DNA from: JAPLKX01 sp035530195
Lineage (GTDB): Bacteria > Hydrogenedentota > Hydrogenedentia > Hydrogenedentales > SLHB01
Assembly (NCBI GenBank): GCA_035530195.1
Contig: DATKVG010000120.1
Span: 1-57,678 of the forward strand
Direction of reading: 5' to 3'
Length of the DNA stretch: 57,678 nucleotides
This document shows, one piece after another, positions 49,815-57,678 of this stretch. Below the pieces are notes generated by a model. That model saw only the letters and a program-made list of their open reading frames with translations, did not search any database and was not told where the DNA came from. How positions within the stretch are numbered: the first letter of the stretch is position 1; the number at the start of each line of letters is the position of its first letter. Position numbers and translations under genes: made by a program.

Positions 49815-50416
49815 TGCGCAGGACGATTTTTGATACGCCCGTCCTCAGCCCGGTCTTATACGCCGTCGCGTGGCTGATTCTCCGCCTAACCGGCTGGCGG
49901 ACAAGCGGCAGCCCACCCGACTTGCCGAAGTTCGTCATTATCGGCGCGCCACACACCAGCAACTGGGACTTCGTGTTGTGCATCGTGTTTGGGTTCGCAT
50001 TCCGGCGCAAGATTTTCTGGATGGGAAAACACGGCCTGTTCCGGTTCCCGTTCGGCCCCCTGTTCCGCTGGATGGGCGGCATTCCCATCGACCGCTCCAA
50101 ACCCCACGGCGTCGTGGCACAGACAATCGACAAGTTCAATTCCACCGACCAGCTCATCCTCGTCCTCGCACCGGAAAGCACGCGAAAGCGCGTCACCAAA
50201 TGGAAAACGGGCTTCTACCACGTGGCGCACGGCGCGGGTGTCCCCATTTCGGTTGCATTCCTCGATTACAAAAAGCGCAGGGCCGGGTTTGGGCCCCTAC
50301 TCACGCCCAGCGGTGATATCGACGCCGATATGCGCCAGATTGGGGCCTTTTACGCCACCATCACCGGCCGCCATCCCAGCCTGTTCGGCACACCCGAAAC
50401 GAAAAACGGGGACTGA
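49814..50416 (+). CDS. 1-acyl-glycerol-3-phosphate acyltransferase-like protein
   Basis: 200 residues. PlsC family motifs: IIGAPHTSNWDFVL (the catalytic H(x4)D as HTSNWD), GLFRFPFGPLFRWMGGIPIDRSK (acceptor-binding block), LVLAPESTRKR (the usual EGTR appears as ESTR) and VPISVAFLDYKKRR. It acylates a lysophospholipid or similar acceptor at the membrane. The last codons (KNGD and the TGA stop) are supplied by the REPIN-like hairpin that begins at 50402, so the natural C-terminus was probably altered by its arrival. Confidence 0.88.
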   Translation: MRRTIFDTPVLSPVLYAVAWLILRLTGWRTSGSPPDLPKFVIIGAPHTSNWDFVLCIVFGFAFRRKIFWMGKHGLFRFPFGPLFRWMGGIPIDRSKPHGVVAQTIDKFNSTDQLILVLAPESTRKRVTKWKTGFYHVAHGAGVPISVAFLDYKKRRAGFGPLLTPSGDIDADMRQIGAFYATITGRHPSLFGTPETKNGD

Positions 50417-50463
50417 CTCGCTTTTTTCGGCAGTTTGAAAAAAGCGTGTCTGTCCCCGCTTTT
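50402..50463 (+). repeat. REPIN-like 62-bp hairpin, copy 2
   Basis: Identical to 22909-22970 but for one base (C instead of A at the twentieth position). Arms of 27 bases pair with three mismatches around GGCAGTTT. It overlaps the last 15 bases of the acyltransferase gene and lies between it and the convergent nagB. Confidence 0.88.
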
Positions 50464-50504
50464 CGCGCCCCCTCTTGCCGGACGCATCGCAAGCCGTCGC
50501 TTTC

Positions 50505-51290
50505 TTACCGGTAAGGTTCCCACTCCGGGTCGTTCTGAAAAATCCACCGGTAGTATTCCTGGTGTTCGAGCCGGGATGCGGCCTGCTGATCCACTATCAC
50601 CGTGCAGCGCCGGTGCATCTGAAGCGCCGACGCCGACACCATCGACGTGATCGGCCCCTCGACGGCTTTGGCCACGATATCCGCTTTCTCCAGCCCCGTC
50701 GCCAGCAGGACGCAGCGCTTCGCATCAAGGATCGTTCCCACCCCCATCGTGATCGCGTACCGCGGAACCCGCTCGATCGAGCCGAACAGCGCCGCGTTCT
50801 GTTCGACCGTCTCCGGCGTCAGTGCCTTGACGCGCGTCCGCGAAAACATCGCCGACAGCGGCTCGTTGAACCCGATGTGGCCGGACCGCCCGATCCCGAG
50901 CAACTGGAAATCGACCCCACCGCGATCGGCGATGAGCTGCTCATACCGTTCGCACTCGGCGTTGAGGTCTGGCGCCATTCCGTCGGGCAGGTAGGTGTTT
51001 CGCAGGTCGATGTCGACATGATCGAACAGGTGCACGTTCATATAGTGTCTATACGACTGCTCGTCGTCCGGCGGCAACCCCACGTACTCATCGAGGTTGA
51101 ACGTCGATGCCAGCGAAAAATCCAGCACGGCCGTCTTGTGCATGTCGACCAGGATCGCGTACACCCGCGCCATCGTCCGGCCCGTGGCCAGGCCAAACAC
51201 GATCTGCGGCTTGTCGCGCAGGCACCGCGCCATCAGCCGCGCCGCAAGATTCGCCGCATCGCCCGCCGCCGGCCGAATGATGACTTCCAT
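50505..51290 (-). CDS. nagB: Glucosamine-6-phosphate deaminase
   Basis: 261 residues, minus strand, with AAAGGAGAG at 51298-51306. Converts glucosamine 6-phosphate to fructose 6-phosphate and ammonia. Conserved blocks: VFGLATGRTMARVYAIL, TFNLDEYVGLPPDDEQSY (catalytic Asp-Glu), LLGIGRSGHIGFNEPLSAMFSRTR and AITMGVGTILDAKRCVLLATG. Normal length for NagB without the C-terminal allosteric tail of the E. coli enzyme. No nagA is in view. Last gene of the leftward run from 56393. Confidence 0.96.
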   Translation of the reverse strand: MEVIIRPAAGDAANLAARLMARCLRDKPQIVFGLATGRTMARVYAILVDMHKTAVLDFSLASTFNLDEYVGLPPDDEQSYRHYMNVHLFDHVDIDLRNTYLPDGMAPDLNAECERYEQLIADRGGVDFQLLGIGRSGHIGFNEPLSAMFSRTRVKALTPETVEQNAALFGSIERVPRYAITMGVGTILDAKRCVLLATGLEKADIVAKAVEGPITSMVSASALQMHRRCTVIVDQQAASRLEHQEYYRWIFQNDPEWEPYR

Positions 51291-51338
51291 GATATCTCTC
51301 CTTTTGCCGCGATCATACCAGTTGGCTGGCGGCGTCCG

Positions 51339-52124
51339 CTAAGCGAGCGCGCGCCACACCATCCGCGCGCCTATCACCACAATGACTATCACCAGCGCCG
51401 CCCGGCGTTGCGAGTAAGTCAAGCGCGTGTTGACGTAACGGCCCAACGGCGACCCGATCTGCGAGCCCAGAAAAATCCACGGCGCCACCGCAAGGCTCAC
51501 CTGCCCGACCGTCAACGGCAGGTTCACCTCCGGCGCCACCCGAAAGTGCACCGTCACCGCAGCCGCCGACGTCGCCACCATTACCAGGTTCGACAGGCCC
51601 GTCACGCGCTCGTTCGTCGAGATCCGTGTCAGCAGCGCCAGCGGCACCAACACCAGGCCCCCGCCGATGCCCGTCATACCCGACGTGACTCCCGTCGCCA
51701 GGCCAATTCCCACCGCCATCGCCACGCGCTGCCACGGTTTCCCGGCGAACACCGGCCGCGGTTCACTGAACAACAGCCGCACCACGATCAAGCCCAGCAG
51801 CCCAACAAAAATCCAGATGACCGTCTCGCCCGTCACGAGGCTGGTGAACCATGCGCCGGTGTAGCCGCCAACAATCGAACCCGCTGCGAGCAGGCCCGCG
51901 GAGTCCCACGCCACAGGCCGGCCGCGGTTTTGCCGCCACGCGTTGACGCCCGCCACAAAGATGATGATGAACAGGCTGGTGCCTTTGGCGGTGTGCGGCG
52001 CCATACCGGGGACGAACTCCAGCATCGCCGGCACCATCAATATCCCGCCGCCAATCCCCAGCGCCCCGTTCATCAAACCAACCACCACGCCTACAACAAG
52101 CATCTCGAAGAAAAACAGAAGCAT
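51339..52124 (-). CDS. TauE/SafE-family membrane exporter/permease
   Basis: 261 residues with about eight membrane helices in two repeats. Each repeat carries the family signature: GLMNGALGIGGGILMVPAM near the start and TGVTSGMTGIGGGLVLVPLAL in the second half. The family moves sulfite, sulfoacetate or other organic anions. Nothing in the neighbours fixes the substrate. Fourteen bases separate it from the upstream glycosyltransferase gene, so transcription together is likely. Confidence 0.92.
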   Translation of the reverse strand: MLLFFFEMLVVGVVVGLMNGALGIGGGILMVPAMLEFVPGMAPHTAKGTSLFIIIFVAGVNAWRQNRGRPVAWDSAGLLAAGSIVGGYTGAWFTSLVTGETVIWIFVGLLGLIVVRLLFSEPRPVFAGKPWQRVAMAVGIGLATGVTSGMTGIGGGLVLVPLALLTRISTNERVTGLSNLVMVATSAAAVTVHFRVAPEVNLPLTVGQVSLAVAPWIFLGSQIGSPLGRYVNTRLTYSQRRAALVIVIVVIGARMVWRALA

Positions 52125-52138
52125 CCCGCCATGTTACT

Positions 52139-54016
52139 TCAAAACAGTGGCGGTTTAGTAGGCGCCGTCGTGGTTATGTATGCAAGAAGCTGGCGGGCGC
52201 GCGCCGAGGCCGTGTGGTATTTCAAGAAATGCGCGTGGCCCGATCGAGCAATCTCCGCCGCTTCTTCGGGATGCGCGACGTAATACGCCAGCTTTTCCTC
52301 CATATCCCGCGCATCGTCGGCAAAAACCGCCGATACCCCGTCCTCAAAATTGTGCGGGATCACCGTCGGCAGGCGTTCCGACAGCAGCATGCACCCGTGC
52401 GCCGGCAGTTCCCAATAGCGCACCGTGTCAAACCCCGCGCCCGCAAGGCTGATCCCGATCCGGCTATCCAGCAGCGCCGACCGGTACTCCGCCTGGTTGT
52501 AGCCGCGGTCGAACTTCGTACCCAGCAGCCGCTCGGCCCGCTCGATATACGCCGCCCGGAACGCGTTGCGCGTTCCCGCCCAAAAAACTGCCTGACGTCT
52601 CGGCTCCCCGCCCAACCGCGGCACACGCCAATCGTGGTACGAGAACGGGCACGGAAACATGTTCCGCGCGTACTCGACGCCCGCGATCAGTTCCCGCTTG
52701 AAATACCCCCGCACCTCGAGAAACTCCAATTCGCGCCGAATAAACTCGCTGTGGTCGGTAAAATCATCCGTCTGGTCAACAACGAACACCGGCGTGTTCC
52801 GGGCGGCCTGAAGAACGAGCCGCACGAGTTTCGGATGGAGAAACTGCGCGCAGGTCTCCACGTCCGGCAGCAGCACGTAGTCATAGTAGCCTTCAAGCAG
52901 GCGCGTCACGAGGTCGCGGTTCGCAAGCGGCGTCCCGGGCCGGTTCGACGTGCACGGATAATTCTGCGCGATATCCGGCGTATCGCCGTGCAGCCACGGT
53001 TTCCACGGGTACTCGTCGATGTTCCCCTCCCCAAGCGCTTCGAACAACCCGTCGTACAGCACGTCAAGCCCGTAGTTCGGAAAAAGCGGCGTGATCATCA
53101 GCAACCGCGGCACGTTCTCCTCCGGCCGCCATTCCGCCGGTGCCTCGACGCCGGCCGCGGGCGCGGCATTGCCGGTTAGCGCCGTTACCTGAGCCGCCAG
53201 CGGTTCGGGAAACTTCGCATCGGCGGCTTCGAGGTCGCGCAGCATCTTTGCCCCGTGCCCCGCCGCGCCCAGTTTCGCCCACATCGCCGCCTGCCGCGCG
53301 TAAAGCCTGCCCAGGTGGCGAAATGTCGGCGCGGGAACGTAATGCGCCTCTTCCTGGGCTTTCCAGAGCAGGTCAAGGCGCTGAATGCTATCGGCCGCAT
53401 CGAACTGCTCCTCGAGGTAGCGCTGTTTCTCGAGCATAGCCGCCGCCAGGTCGTGCGGATCGGAGAAAGTCCCGAGTGGCGCCAGTTTCAGGACTTCAAA
53501 CGCCCAGTCCGGCCGGCCCAGTTCGCGCACCCGCAAGGCGTGCAGGAACGGGTCGTAACCCTTTTTTACCCACACACCGATCCGGCGGAATACCGGACCC
53601 TGCGATACCAGCCGGTAACCCGCCTCCGGCGCGAATGAGTTCTCATACGCCACATAAGGGCAGAAACCCGCCGCTTCCAGCGCGGTTTGCTGCTCGGTGT
53701 CGTCTACTGCTTCCCCGGTAGCCGACAGCCGCACCGGCAGCACAAGCAGCCCGCAGGCATCGAGCCGGGCCGCACAAGCCGCCGCGTGCGCCATCACCTG
53801 CCCGGCCTCGTAGAAAAAAATGCAGTCAAACGGCGCGCCGGCTTCTGCCTCGGTCGAGTCCGGCGCGGCGACAACCGCCTGCGCGCCCGGCCTTTTGCCG
53901 AGCCTCGCCACAACCTCGGGCGGCGCCGGCGGAACCGCCAGCACGCGCAACGCGTTTGGCGGAACTACCTCGTCAAGGCTGACCAGCACGATCCGCCGAA
54001 GGCTGCTGATAGCCAT
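52139..54016 (-). CDS. Glycosyltransferase with C-terminal GT1-like (CgeB-type) domain
   Basis: 625 residues. The first 300 residues include a Rossmann-like start (RRIVLVSLDEVVPPNALRVL) and a helical stretch (LLWKAQEEAHYVPAPTF) of unclear role. From about 310 (RLLMITPLFPNYGLDVLYDG) a GT-B-like fold follows, ending in the DUF3880/Glyco_trans_1_2 motif: GISLAGAGFDTVRYWELPAHGCMLLSERLP, HNFEDGVSAVFADDARDM, EEAAEIARSGHAHFLKYHT. This is the CgeB spore-coat type tail that binds the nucleotide sugar. A 16-base palindrome spans its start codon. Confidence 0.8.
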   Translation of the reverse strand: MAISSLRRIVLVSLDEVVPPNALRVLAVPPAPPEVVARLGKRPGAQAVVAAPDSTEAEAGAPFDCIFFYEAGQVMAHAAACAARLDACGLLVLPVRLSATGEAVDDTEQQTALEAAGFCPYVAYENSFAPEAGYRLVSQGPVFRRIGVWVKKGYDPFLHALRVRELGRPDWAFEVLKLAPLGTFSDPHDLAAAMLEKQRYLEEQFDAADSIQRLDLLWKAQEEAHYVPAPTFRHLGRLYARQAAMWAKLGAAGHGAKMLRDLEAADAKFPEPLAAQVTALTGNAAPAAGVEAPAEWRPEENVPRLLMITPLFPNYGLDVLYDGLFEALGEGNIDEYPWKPWLHGDTPDIAQNYPCTSNRPGTPLANRDLVTRLLEGYYDYVLLPDVETCAQFLHPKLVRLVLQAARNTPVFVVDQTDDFTDHSEFIRRELEFLEVRGYFKRELIAGVEYARNMFPCPFSYHDWRVPRLGGEPRRQAVFWAGTRNAFRAAYIERAERLLGTKFDRGYNQAEYRSALLDSRIGISLAGAGFDTVRYWELPAHGCMLLSERLPTVIPHNFEDGVSAVFADDARDMEEKLAYYVAHPEEAAEIARSGHAHFLKYHTASARARQLLAYITTTAPTKPPLF

Positions 54017-54023
54017 GGCTATC
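54008..54023. promoter_or_regulatory. Perfect palindrome over a start codon
   Basis: GATAGCCATGGCTATC is fully self-complementary and centred on the ATG of the leftward glycosyltransferase. No good ribosome binding site precedes that ATG. It could be an operator or an mRNA hairpin masking the start. Confidence 0.4.
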
Positions 54024-54038
54024 TGGCCCGCGAAACCG

Positions 54039-56393
54039 TCACGGCGCCTGCTCCCGGATGAACCCGTGGTACAGCCCCATGTAGTAGGGCGTCAGGAAAA
54101 CCGCCCCATCCGCCAGTTCCGTCCCACTGCCGCCGTAGTCAAGCTCCCACGGGTCCGTGTTCCAATGGTTGAAATGACGCTCGTCGACCGGCATACAGAG
54201 GCCGTTGGTCCGGTATCCGCACCTGCGTGCACCACGCCCTTCCCGCTTGTACGGTTCGAGCGGCACGATATCTTTGCGGTGGCTGTTTTTGTGGCTCCAA
54301 TTGCACCGGTCGAGCGGGAACCGCATCAGCGTGTCCACCGACTGCGCCAGCCAATCGCCTTTCGGTGACAGGTCGAACCGGCCGTACGGATCGTCAAACA
54401 CCGCATCGGCGCTCGCCCCCGCGTACATGAAATCGAACAGCGGGTTCAATTCCGGCGCCTCGAGCGTCCAATACGAGTGAAACGAAAAACTCGCCATCGC
54501 GCGTACCATCGGGTCCCTGGCGTATTTGACAAGGTTGTAGTAGCCCATGAAGGCCATCTCGTCGTCCGACTGGTTCATCGATCCCGGGCCGTACTGCAGT
54601 TTGGGAAACATGATGTTTATCGCGTACCCATGCTCCCGCACCAGCTTGTCCGCCACATCGTGATACTTCGCGTCACCCGAAACATGGCCCGCCGTCGCCA
54701 AATAGGAAAGCATGCTCAGCGAGTTCAACCCACGCTCCGGGAACCACGCCGGATCCGAGTTCAGCGCGCCCGGCCCGTAAACGGCCCAACGCGTCGGCTC
54801 CCCGTCCCAGTCCACCAGCGCGAAATCGTGTGCGATCAAGTGGTCCGTTATCGACACCACCACGTCGCGCACCCGCTGTTTCTCTTCCTCGGTATCGGCA
54901 ACTAAATCATAGTACAACCCATAAAACCAATAGTGGCCATCCAGTTCGTCCGACGACGTGTCGCTTTTCCAGTACCACTGCCCGTCCGCGCTGGTGGGCC
55001 ATCTCGGCGCCATCACTTTCCATTTTCTGTCGCCGCGGGCCTGGGTTGCCTCGTCTCTTTCGCGGGTGTCGGATTCGTTCGGGTTTCTCCCGCTCGTCGG
55101 CAGGATCGACCGCGCCACGAACCCCGGCAGGGCCGGCGGCGTCCCCCCTTGCGTCACCACGCCCAGGAACCGCAACGCTTCAAACGCGTTTTTCGCCCGT
55201 TCTTTGGCTTTCGGATCCTTGGTCGCAGCCCAGGCGTAACATTCGCCCGCACCGTACATGGCCGTCCACAGCCCGTCGTTGTCGCTGTCGTGCTGCGTGG
55301 CTTCGCTCTTGTCCCCCGGGGCTTTCAACGAGGCCTCGAGCACGTACCCGTACGGCGTGCGCCGGTGGTACTTGTCAATTTCGTCCTCGTAGAACTTGGC
55401 CTTCTCCGCCAGCGTCATCGACCGCCGCTCGATCGATCCCACACCGCCCGGCGTCGCAAAAAACGCATCACCGTTCTCATTCACCGCAATCGCACGCACC
55501 ACGTCGTTCGGCAACCATCGCAACCCCTGACGATACGACCACGCCTTCCCGTCGTACCGGATCGCACCAAGGTTCGTACCAAACCAAACCACACCCTCCT
55601 CACCCGCCGATACCGTAGTGAAATCGTCGTACGGAAGACCGTCCGCCGGCGTGTACAGCGTCCAATCTTCACCGTCCTCGAGACACCCAACGCCCTGCGC
55701 GCTCGCAAACCACAGGTTACCCTCGCGGTCGAACGCCACACCCCGCACGTCGTACGGCGACCAACTCCGCGCACCGTCCCGCGCCGTTTCTTTCCGCCAC
55801 TGCCCGTCCTCGCAAATCAGCAGACCCTCCAGCGCCGCCACCGCCACCGTCTTCTCGCCCGCAACGCCCCGAATCGCCTTGGATGAACCCAGTAGCGCAT
55901 TCGCCGCCTCCACCGGCGCGCAACTGCCTCCCTCCAACTTGTACAGCCCCTGCATCGTTCCCAGGTAAATATCCGAACCGCACGACGCGATGCACGTCAC
56001 CGTCACGTCCGACGGGACCGACGCCACCTCCGAGGGTTCCCAACCGTTCACCTCGTAGATGCCGCCTTCCGCCACCGCCAGCACCGAGCCCGCACCCGTA
56101 GCCGCCAAGAACTCGACGTTGTAACTTACCGATACGTCGATCACGCTCCACTTGCCGTTCTCAAAAATGTACAGCCCCGTCGGCGTCCCCGCATACACCA
56201 CACCGCCCTTCACCACCGCCACCGAGTTCGCCTCAGTCGCATCAAAACCCTCCGCCGCGCCATACCTTACGCCCACTTCCTGCTTGTACGAACCAACTGT
56301 CACCGACGGTTTCTCCGCCGCAAAACCTGCGCCGCCCACCAGTGTGCCGGCGGCTATCACCAATATTGCCAAGACTGTCGCTGCCATTTTCAT
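54039..56393 (-). CDS. Secreted beta-propeller plus alpha/alpha-barrel protein
   Basis: ATG 56393 (GAGG nine bases upstream) opens a signal peptide (MKMAATVLAILVIAAGTLVG); 784 residues. Residues about 30-340 hold seven propeller-type repeats of the kind in two-component-regulator propellers: GLYIFENGKWSVID, GLYKLEGGSCAP, GLLICEDGQWRKE, GVAFDREGNLWFASAQGVG, GVVWFGTNLGAIRYDGKAWSY. Residues about 350-784 look like an (alpha/alpha)6-type barrel (DNDGLWTAMYGAGECYAWAA, DELDGHYWFYGLYYDLVAD, HRKDIVPLEPYKREGRGARR). No kinase or DNA-binding domain follows the propeller. Perhaps a secreted glycan sensor-hydrolase. First gene of the leftward run. Confidence 0.78.
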   Translation of the reverse strand: MKMAATVLAILVIAAGTLVGGAGFAAEKPSVTVGSYKQEVGVRYGAAEGFDATEANSVAVVKGGVVYAGTPTGLYIFENGKWSVIDVSVSYNVEFLAATGAGSVLAVAEGGIYEVNGWEPSEVASVPSDVTVTCIASCGSDIYLGTMQGLYKLEGGSCAPVEAANALLGSSKAIRGVAGEKTVAVAALEGLLICEDGQWRKETARDGARSWSPYDVRGVAFDREGNLWFASAQGVGCLEDGEDWTLYTPADGLPYDDFTTVSAGEEGVVWFGTNLGAIRYDGKAWSYRQGLRWLPNDVVRAIAVNENGDAFFATPGGVGSIERRSMTLAEKAKFYEDEIDKYHRRTPYGYVLEASLKAPGDKSEATQHDSDNDGLWTAMYGAGECYAWAATKDPKAKERAKNAFEALRFLGVVTQGGTPPALPGFVARSILPTSGRNPNESDTRERDEATQARGDRKWKVMAPRWPTSADGQWYWKSDTSSDELDGHYWFYGLYYDLVADTEEEKQRVRDVVVSITDHLIAHDFALVDWDGEPTRWAVYGPGALNSDPAWFPERGLNSLSMLSYLATAGHVSGDAKYHDVADKLVREHGYAINIMFPKLQYGPGSMNQSDDEMAFMGYYNLVKYARDPMVRAMASFSFHSYWTLEAPELNPLFDFMYAGASADAVFDDPYGRFDLSPKGDWLAQSVDTLMRFPLDRCNWSHKNSHRKDIVPLEPYKREGRGARRCGYRTNGLCMPVDERHFNHWNTDPWELDYGGSGTELADGAVFLTPYYMGLYHGFIREQAP

Positions 56394-56595
56394 ATGCCCA
56401 ATCCTCATGTTGTGCCAAGAAACCAGAGCCATTCTACAGAAAGCCGCCCGGTTTCGCACACCGCACCGCGCCCGATCTCTATACGTCATTGCCCAAAAAC
56501 TTCCCTCAGAATCCCCACCGCGCCCCAATCGTCGCGGGGTTCCACTGAAATGCACGCCGGGAATAAGCCGGATGGCAGAAAGTGCTACAAACTGT

Positions 56596-56623
56596 TTGAC
56601 AACAAACCTGGAATTCGCTTAAT
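56596..56623 (+). promoter_or_regulatory. Sigma-70-type promoter of the pseudopilin gene
   Basis: TTGACA (56596-56601), a 16-base spacer and CTTAAT (56618-56623). The leader to GTG 56679 is about 48 bases and AT-rich at its end, with AAGGAG at 56667-56672. Confidence 0.55.
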
Positions 56624-56678
56624 CTCCCCGGGCGGTTCGTTTGTTTTCCATTGGATGTGAATTAAAAAGGAGCAAGAA

Positions 56679-57605
56679 GTGAGAAGTAAAAATGGATTTA
56701 CGTTAATCGAATTACTTGTTGTCATTGCTATTATTGGTATCCTTGCGGCGATTCTGCTGCCAGCACTGGCCCGCGCGCGGGAAGCCGCAAGACGCTCGAG
56801 TTGCGCAAACAACCTCAAGCAAATGGGGCTGGCGCTGAAAATGTATTCGAATGAGGCCAAGGGCGAGAAGTTCCCCCCCAACCACTTCTGGCAAGAAAGC
56901 GGCGGACAATGCTCAACCGAAGGCAACGCCTCCGGTGGCGACCCTTTTGCCCCACAGGGTGAGTTCATGTACCCCGAATACCTGTCGGATCTGGCCATCC
57001 TCGTTTGTCCGTCGGACAGCGACGGGCAGGACCGGTACGAGGGTGGAAGGTGGAACTGCGGCGGACTCGTCGACGGGCCCGTTTGCCCCTGCGGCATTGA
57101 CAGCCTCTCCTACACCTACCTCAGTTGGGCGTTGACTGGCGACCAGTACGTGTTGCCTACGTCCGACCCCAACGACCCCGCCATCGTCGACATCGACGCC
57201 CTGTTTGCCAACACCGAAGTCAACTTCATCACCCTGCTCACCACCATGATAACGTCCGTGGACGACGCTTCCACCTACGGCGCTGCTGCCGCCGCCATCG
57301 ATAAAGACATGGACTTTGTCAATGCGGGCGGTGATACGGTAAACATATACCGGCTTCGCGAAGGCATCGAGCGGTTCTTCATCACCGATATCAATAACCC
57401 CGCCGCAAGCGCCATGGCTCAAAGCGAAATCGCCATCTCGTTTGACAACACCAGTGCCGACGCCACCGTATTCAACCACATCCCAGGTGGGTCAAACATC
57501 CTGTACATGGACGGGCACGTCGAGTTCGTCAAATTCCCTGGCGAACACCCCGTAACCCGCCTGTTTGCCGTGCTCGTCGACGTAGCCGCCGAACTCGGAG
57601 GGTAA
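56679..57605 (+). CDS. DUF1559-type type II pseudopilin (prepilin-like) protein
   Basis: 308 residues from GTG 56679. The N-terminus is a type IV/II prepilin leader with cleavage before Phe: KNGFTLIELLVVIAIIGI, followed by LPALARAREAARRSSCANN, the charged spine end. The globular part carries KQMGLALKMYSNEAKGEKFP and YPEYLSDLAILVCPSD. Near the end, GGSNILYMDGHVEFVKFPG is the H-x9-DG signature used to define these proteins in Planctomycetota and relatives. It should be processed by a prepilin peptidase and exported; function of the family is unknown. The 160-residue middle is Asp/Thr-rich. Monocistronic, with promoter and terminator. Confidence 0.92.
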   Translation: MRSKNGFTLIELLVVIAIIGILAAILLPALARAREAARRSSCANNLKQMGLALKMYSNEAKGEKFPPNHFWQESGGQCSTEGNASGGDPFAPQGEFMYPEYLSDLAILVCPSDSDGQDRYEGGRWNCGGLVDGPVCPCGIDSLSYTYLSWALTGDQYVLPTSDPNDPAIVDIDALFANTEVNFITLLTTMITSVDDASTYGAAAAAIDKDMDFVNAGGDTVNIYRLREGIERFFITDINNPAASAMAQSEIAISFDNTSADATVFNHIPGGSNILYMDGHVEFVKFPGEHPVTRLFAVLVDVAAELGG

Positions 57606-57638
57606 GCGACCCGATTCCATCCTCGCTTAATTGCCCCC

Positions 57639-57677
57639 GGCGAGGTGCAGACCAAACCTCTGCACCTCGCCCTTGTT
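57639..57677 (+). terminator. Intrinsic terminator after the pseudopilin gene
   Basis: GGCGAGGTGCAGA (57639-57651) pairs perfectly with TCTGCACCTCGCC (57659-57671) around a seven-base loop and is followed by CTTGTTT at the window edge. Confidence 0.82.
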
Positions 57678-57678
57678 T

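Noticed and set aside
50475..52283. Plus-strand open frame of about 600 codons opposite nagB and the TauE/SafE gene
   Set aside because: Arg/His-rich composition typical of antisense to GC-rich genes; both minus-strand genes carry exact family motifs.

Overview
The window is a GC-rich bacterial chromosome segment with dense, mostly rightward genes. The gene content points to the Planctomycetota / Verrucomicrobiota-Lentisphaerota / Hydrogenedentota range, and I favour Candidatus Hydrogenedentota. Pointers are serial twin-arginine Gfo/Idh/MocA oxidoreductases, DUF1080 and ThuA proteins, a DUF1559-type pseudopilin, PQQ-like propellers, many secreted glycoside hydrolases and esterases, and normal AAGGAG-type ribosome binding sites. 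This is inferred from family content only; no rRNA gene is present to confirm it. I see no tRNA, rRNA or CRISPR array.

Layout. 1-139: end of an insertion element entering from the left. 267-1949: secreted beta-helix protein. 2121-16675: a block for oxidative carbohydrate breakdown, with four TAT-exported Gfo/Idh/MocA proteins plus a deleted remnant of a fifth, ThuA, DUF1080, a sugar isomerase/epimerase-like protein and a HEAT/discoidin protein. It closes with a promoter-to-terminator unit coding for Gfo/Idh, a seven-haem cytochrome c, a formate-dehydrogenase-gamma-like cytochrome b and a discoidin protein. 16784-22887: GT-C glycosyltransferase, ApbE and a large glycosidase. 23258-26951: small membrane protein, aspS, C45-family acyltransferase. 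27033-35822: two convergent PQQ-like propellers, an Lgt-like protein, a glycosidase-like protein and an esterase-CBM9 fusion, with two large palindromic elements between them. 35944-40969: orphan sugar-binding protein, TPR lipoprotein, secreted sandwich-domain protein. 40972-44744: miaA and a divergent GH2 glycosidase. 44802-50416: HD protein, an ECF sigma / membrane protein / secretin-like trio, a B12-radical SAM enzyme, an esterase and an acyltransferase. 50505-56393: leftward run of nagB, TauE/SafE, a glycosyltransferase and a propeller/barrel protein. 56679-57605: pseudopilin.

How the parts may fit. DUF1080 proteins, periplasmic Gfo/Idh proteins, isomerase/epimerase-fold lyases and ThuA are the known parts of pathways that oxidise a sugar at C3 and then break the glycosidic bond by elimination rather than hydrolysis. 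Here they sit next to a haem c / haem b module with a Gfo/Idh gene overlapping the cytochrome gene by 4 bp. My main hypothesis is a quinone-linked, cytochrome-mediated sugar oxidation system.

Non-coding structure is unusually rich. At least fifteen loci carry degenerate tandem 7-10-mers (TTTGTCC, GTCCGATCC, GTCCCAT and GTGGACAC types), mostly between a stop codon and the next start, and once in frame inside a gene. There are also two near-identical 62-bp REPIN-like hairpins with a collapsed derivative, and two 250-280-bp nested palindromes, one with perfect 25-bp terminal inverted repeats.
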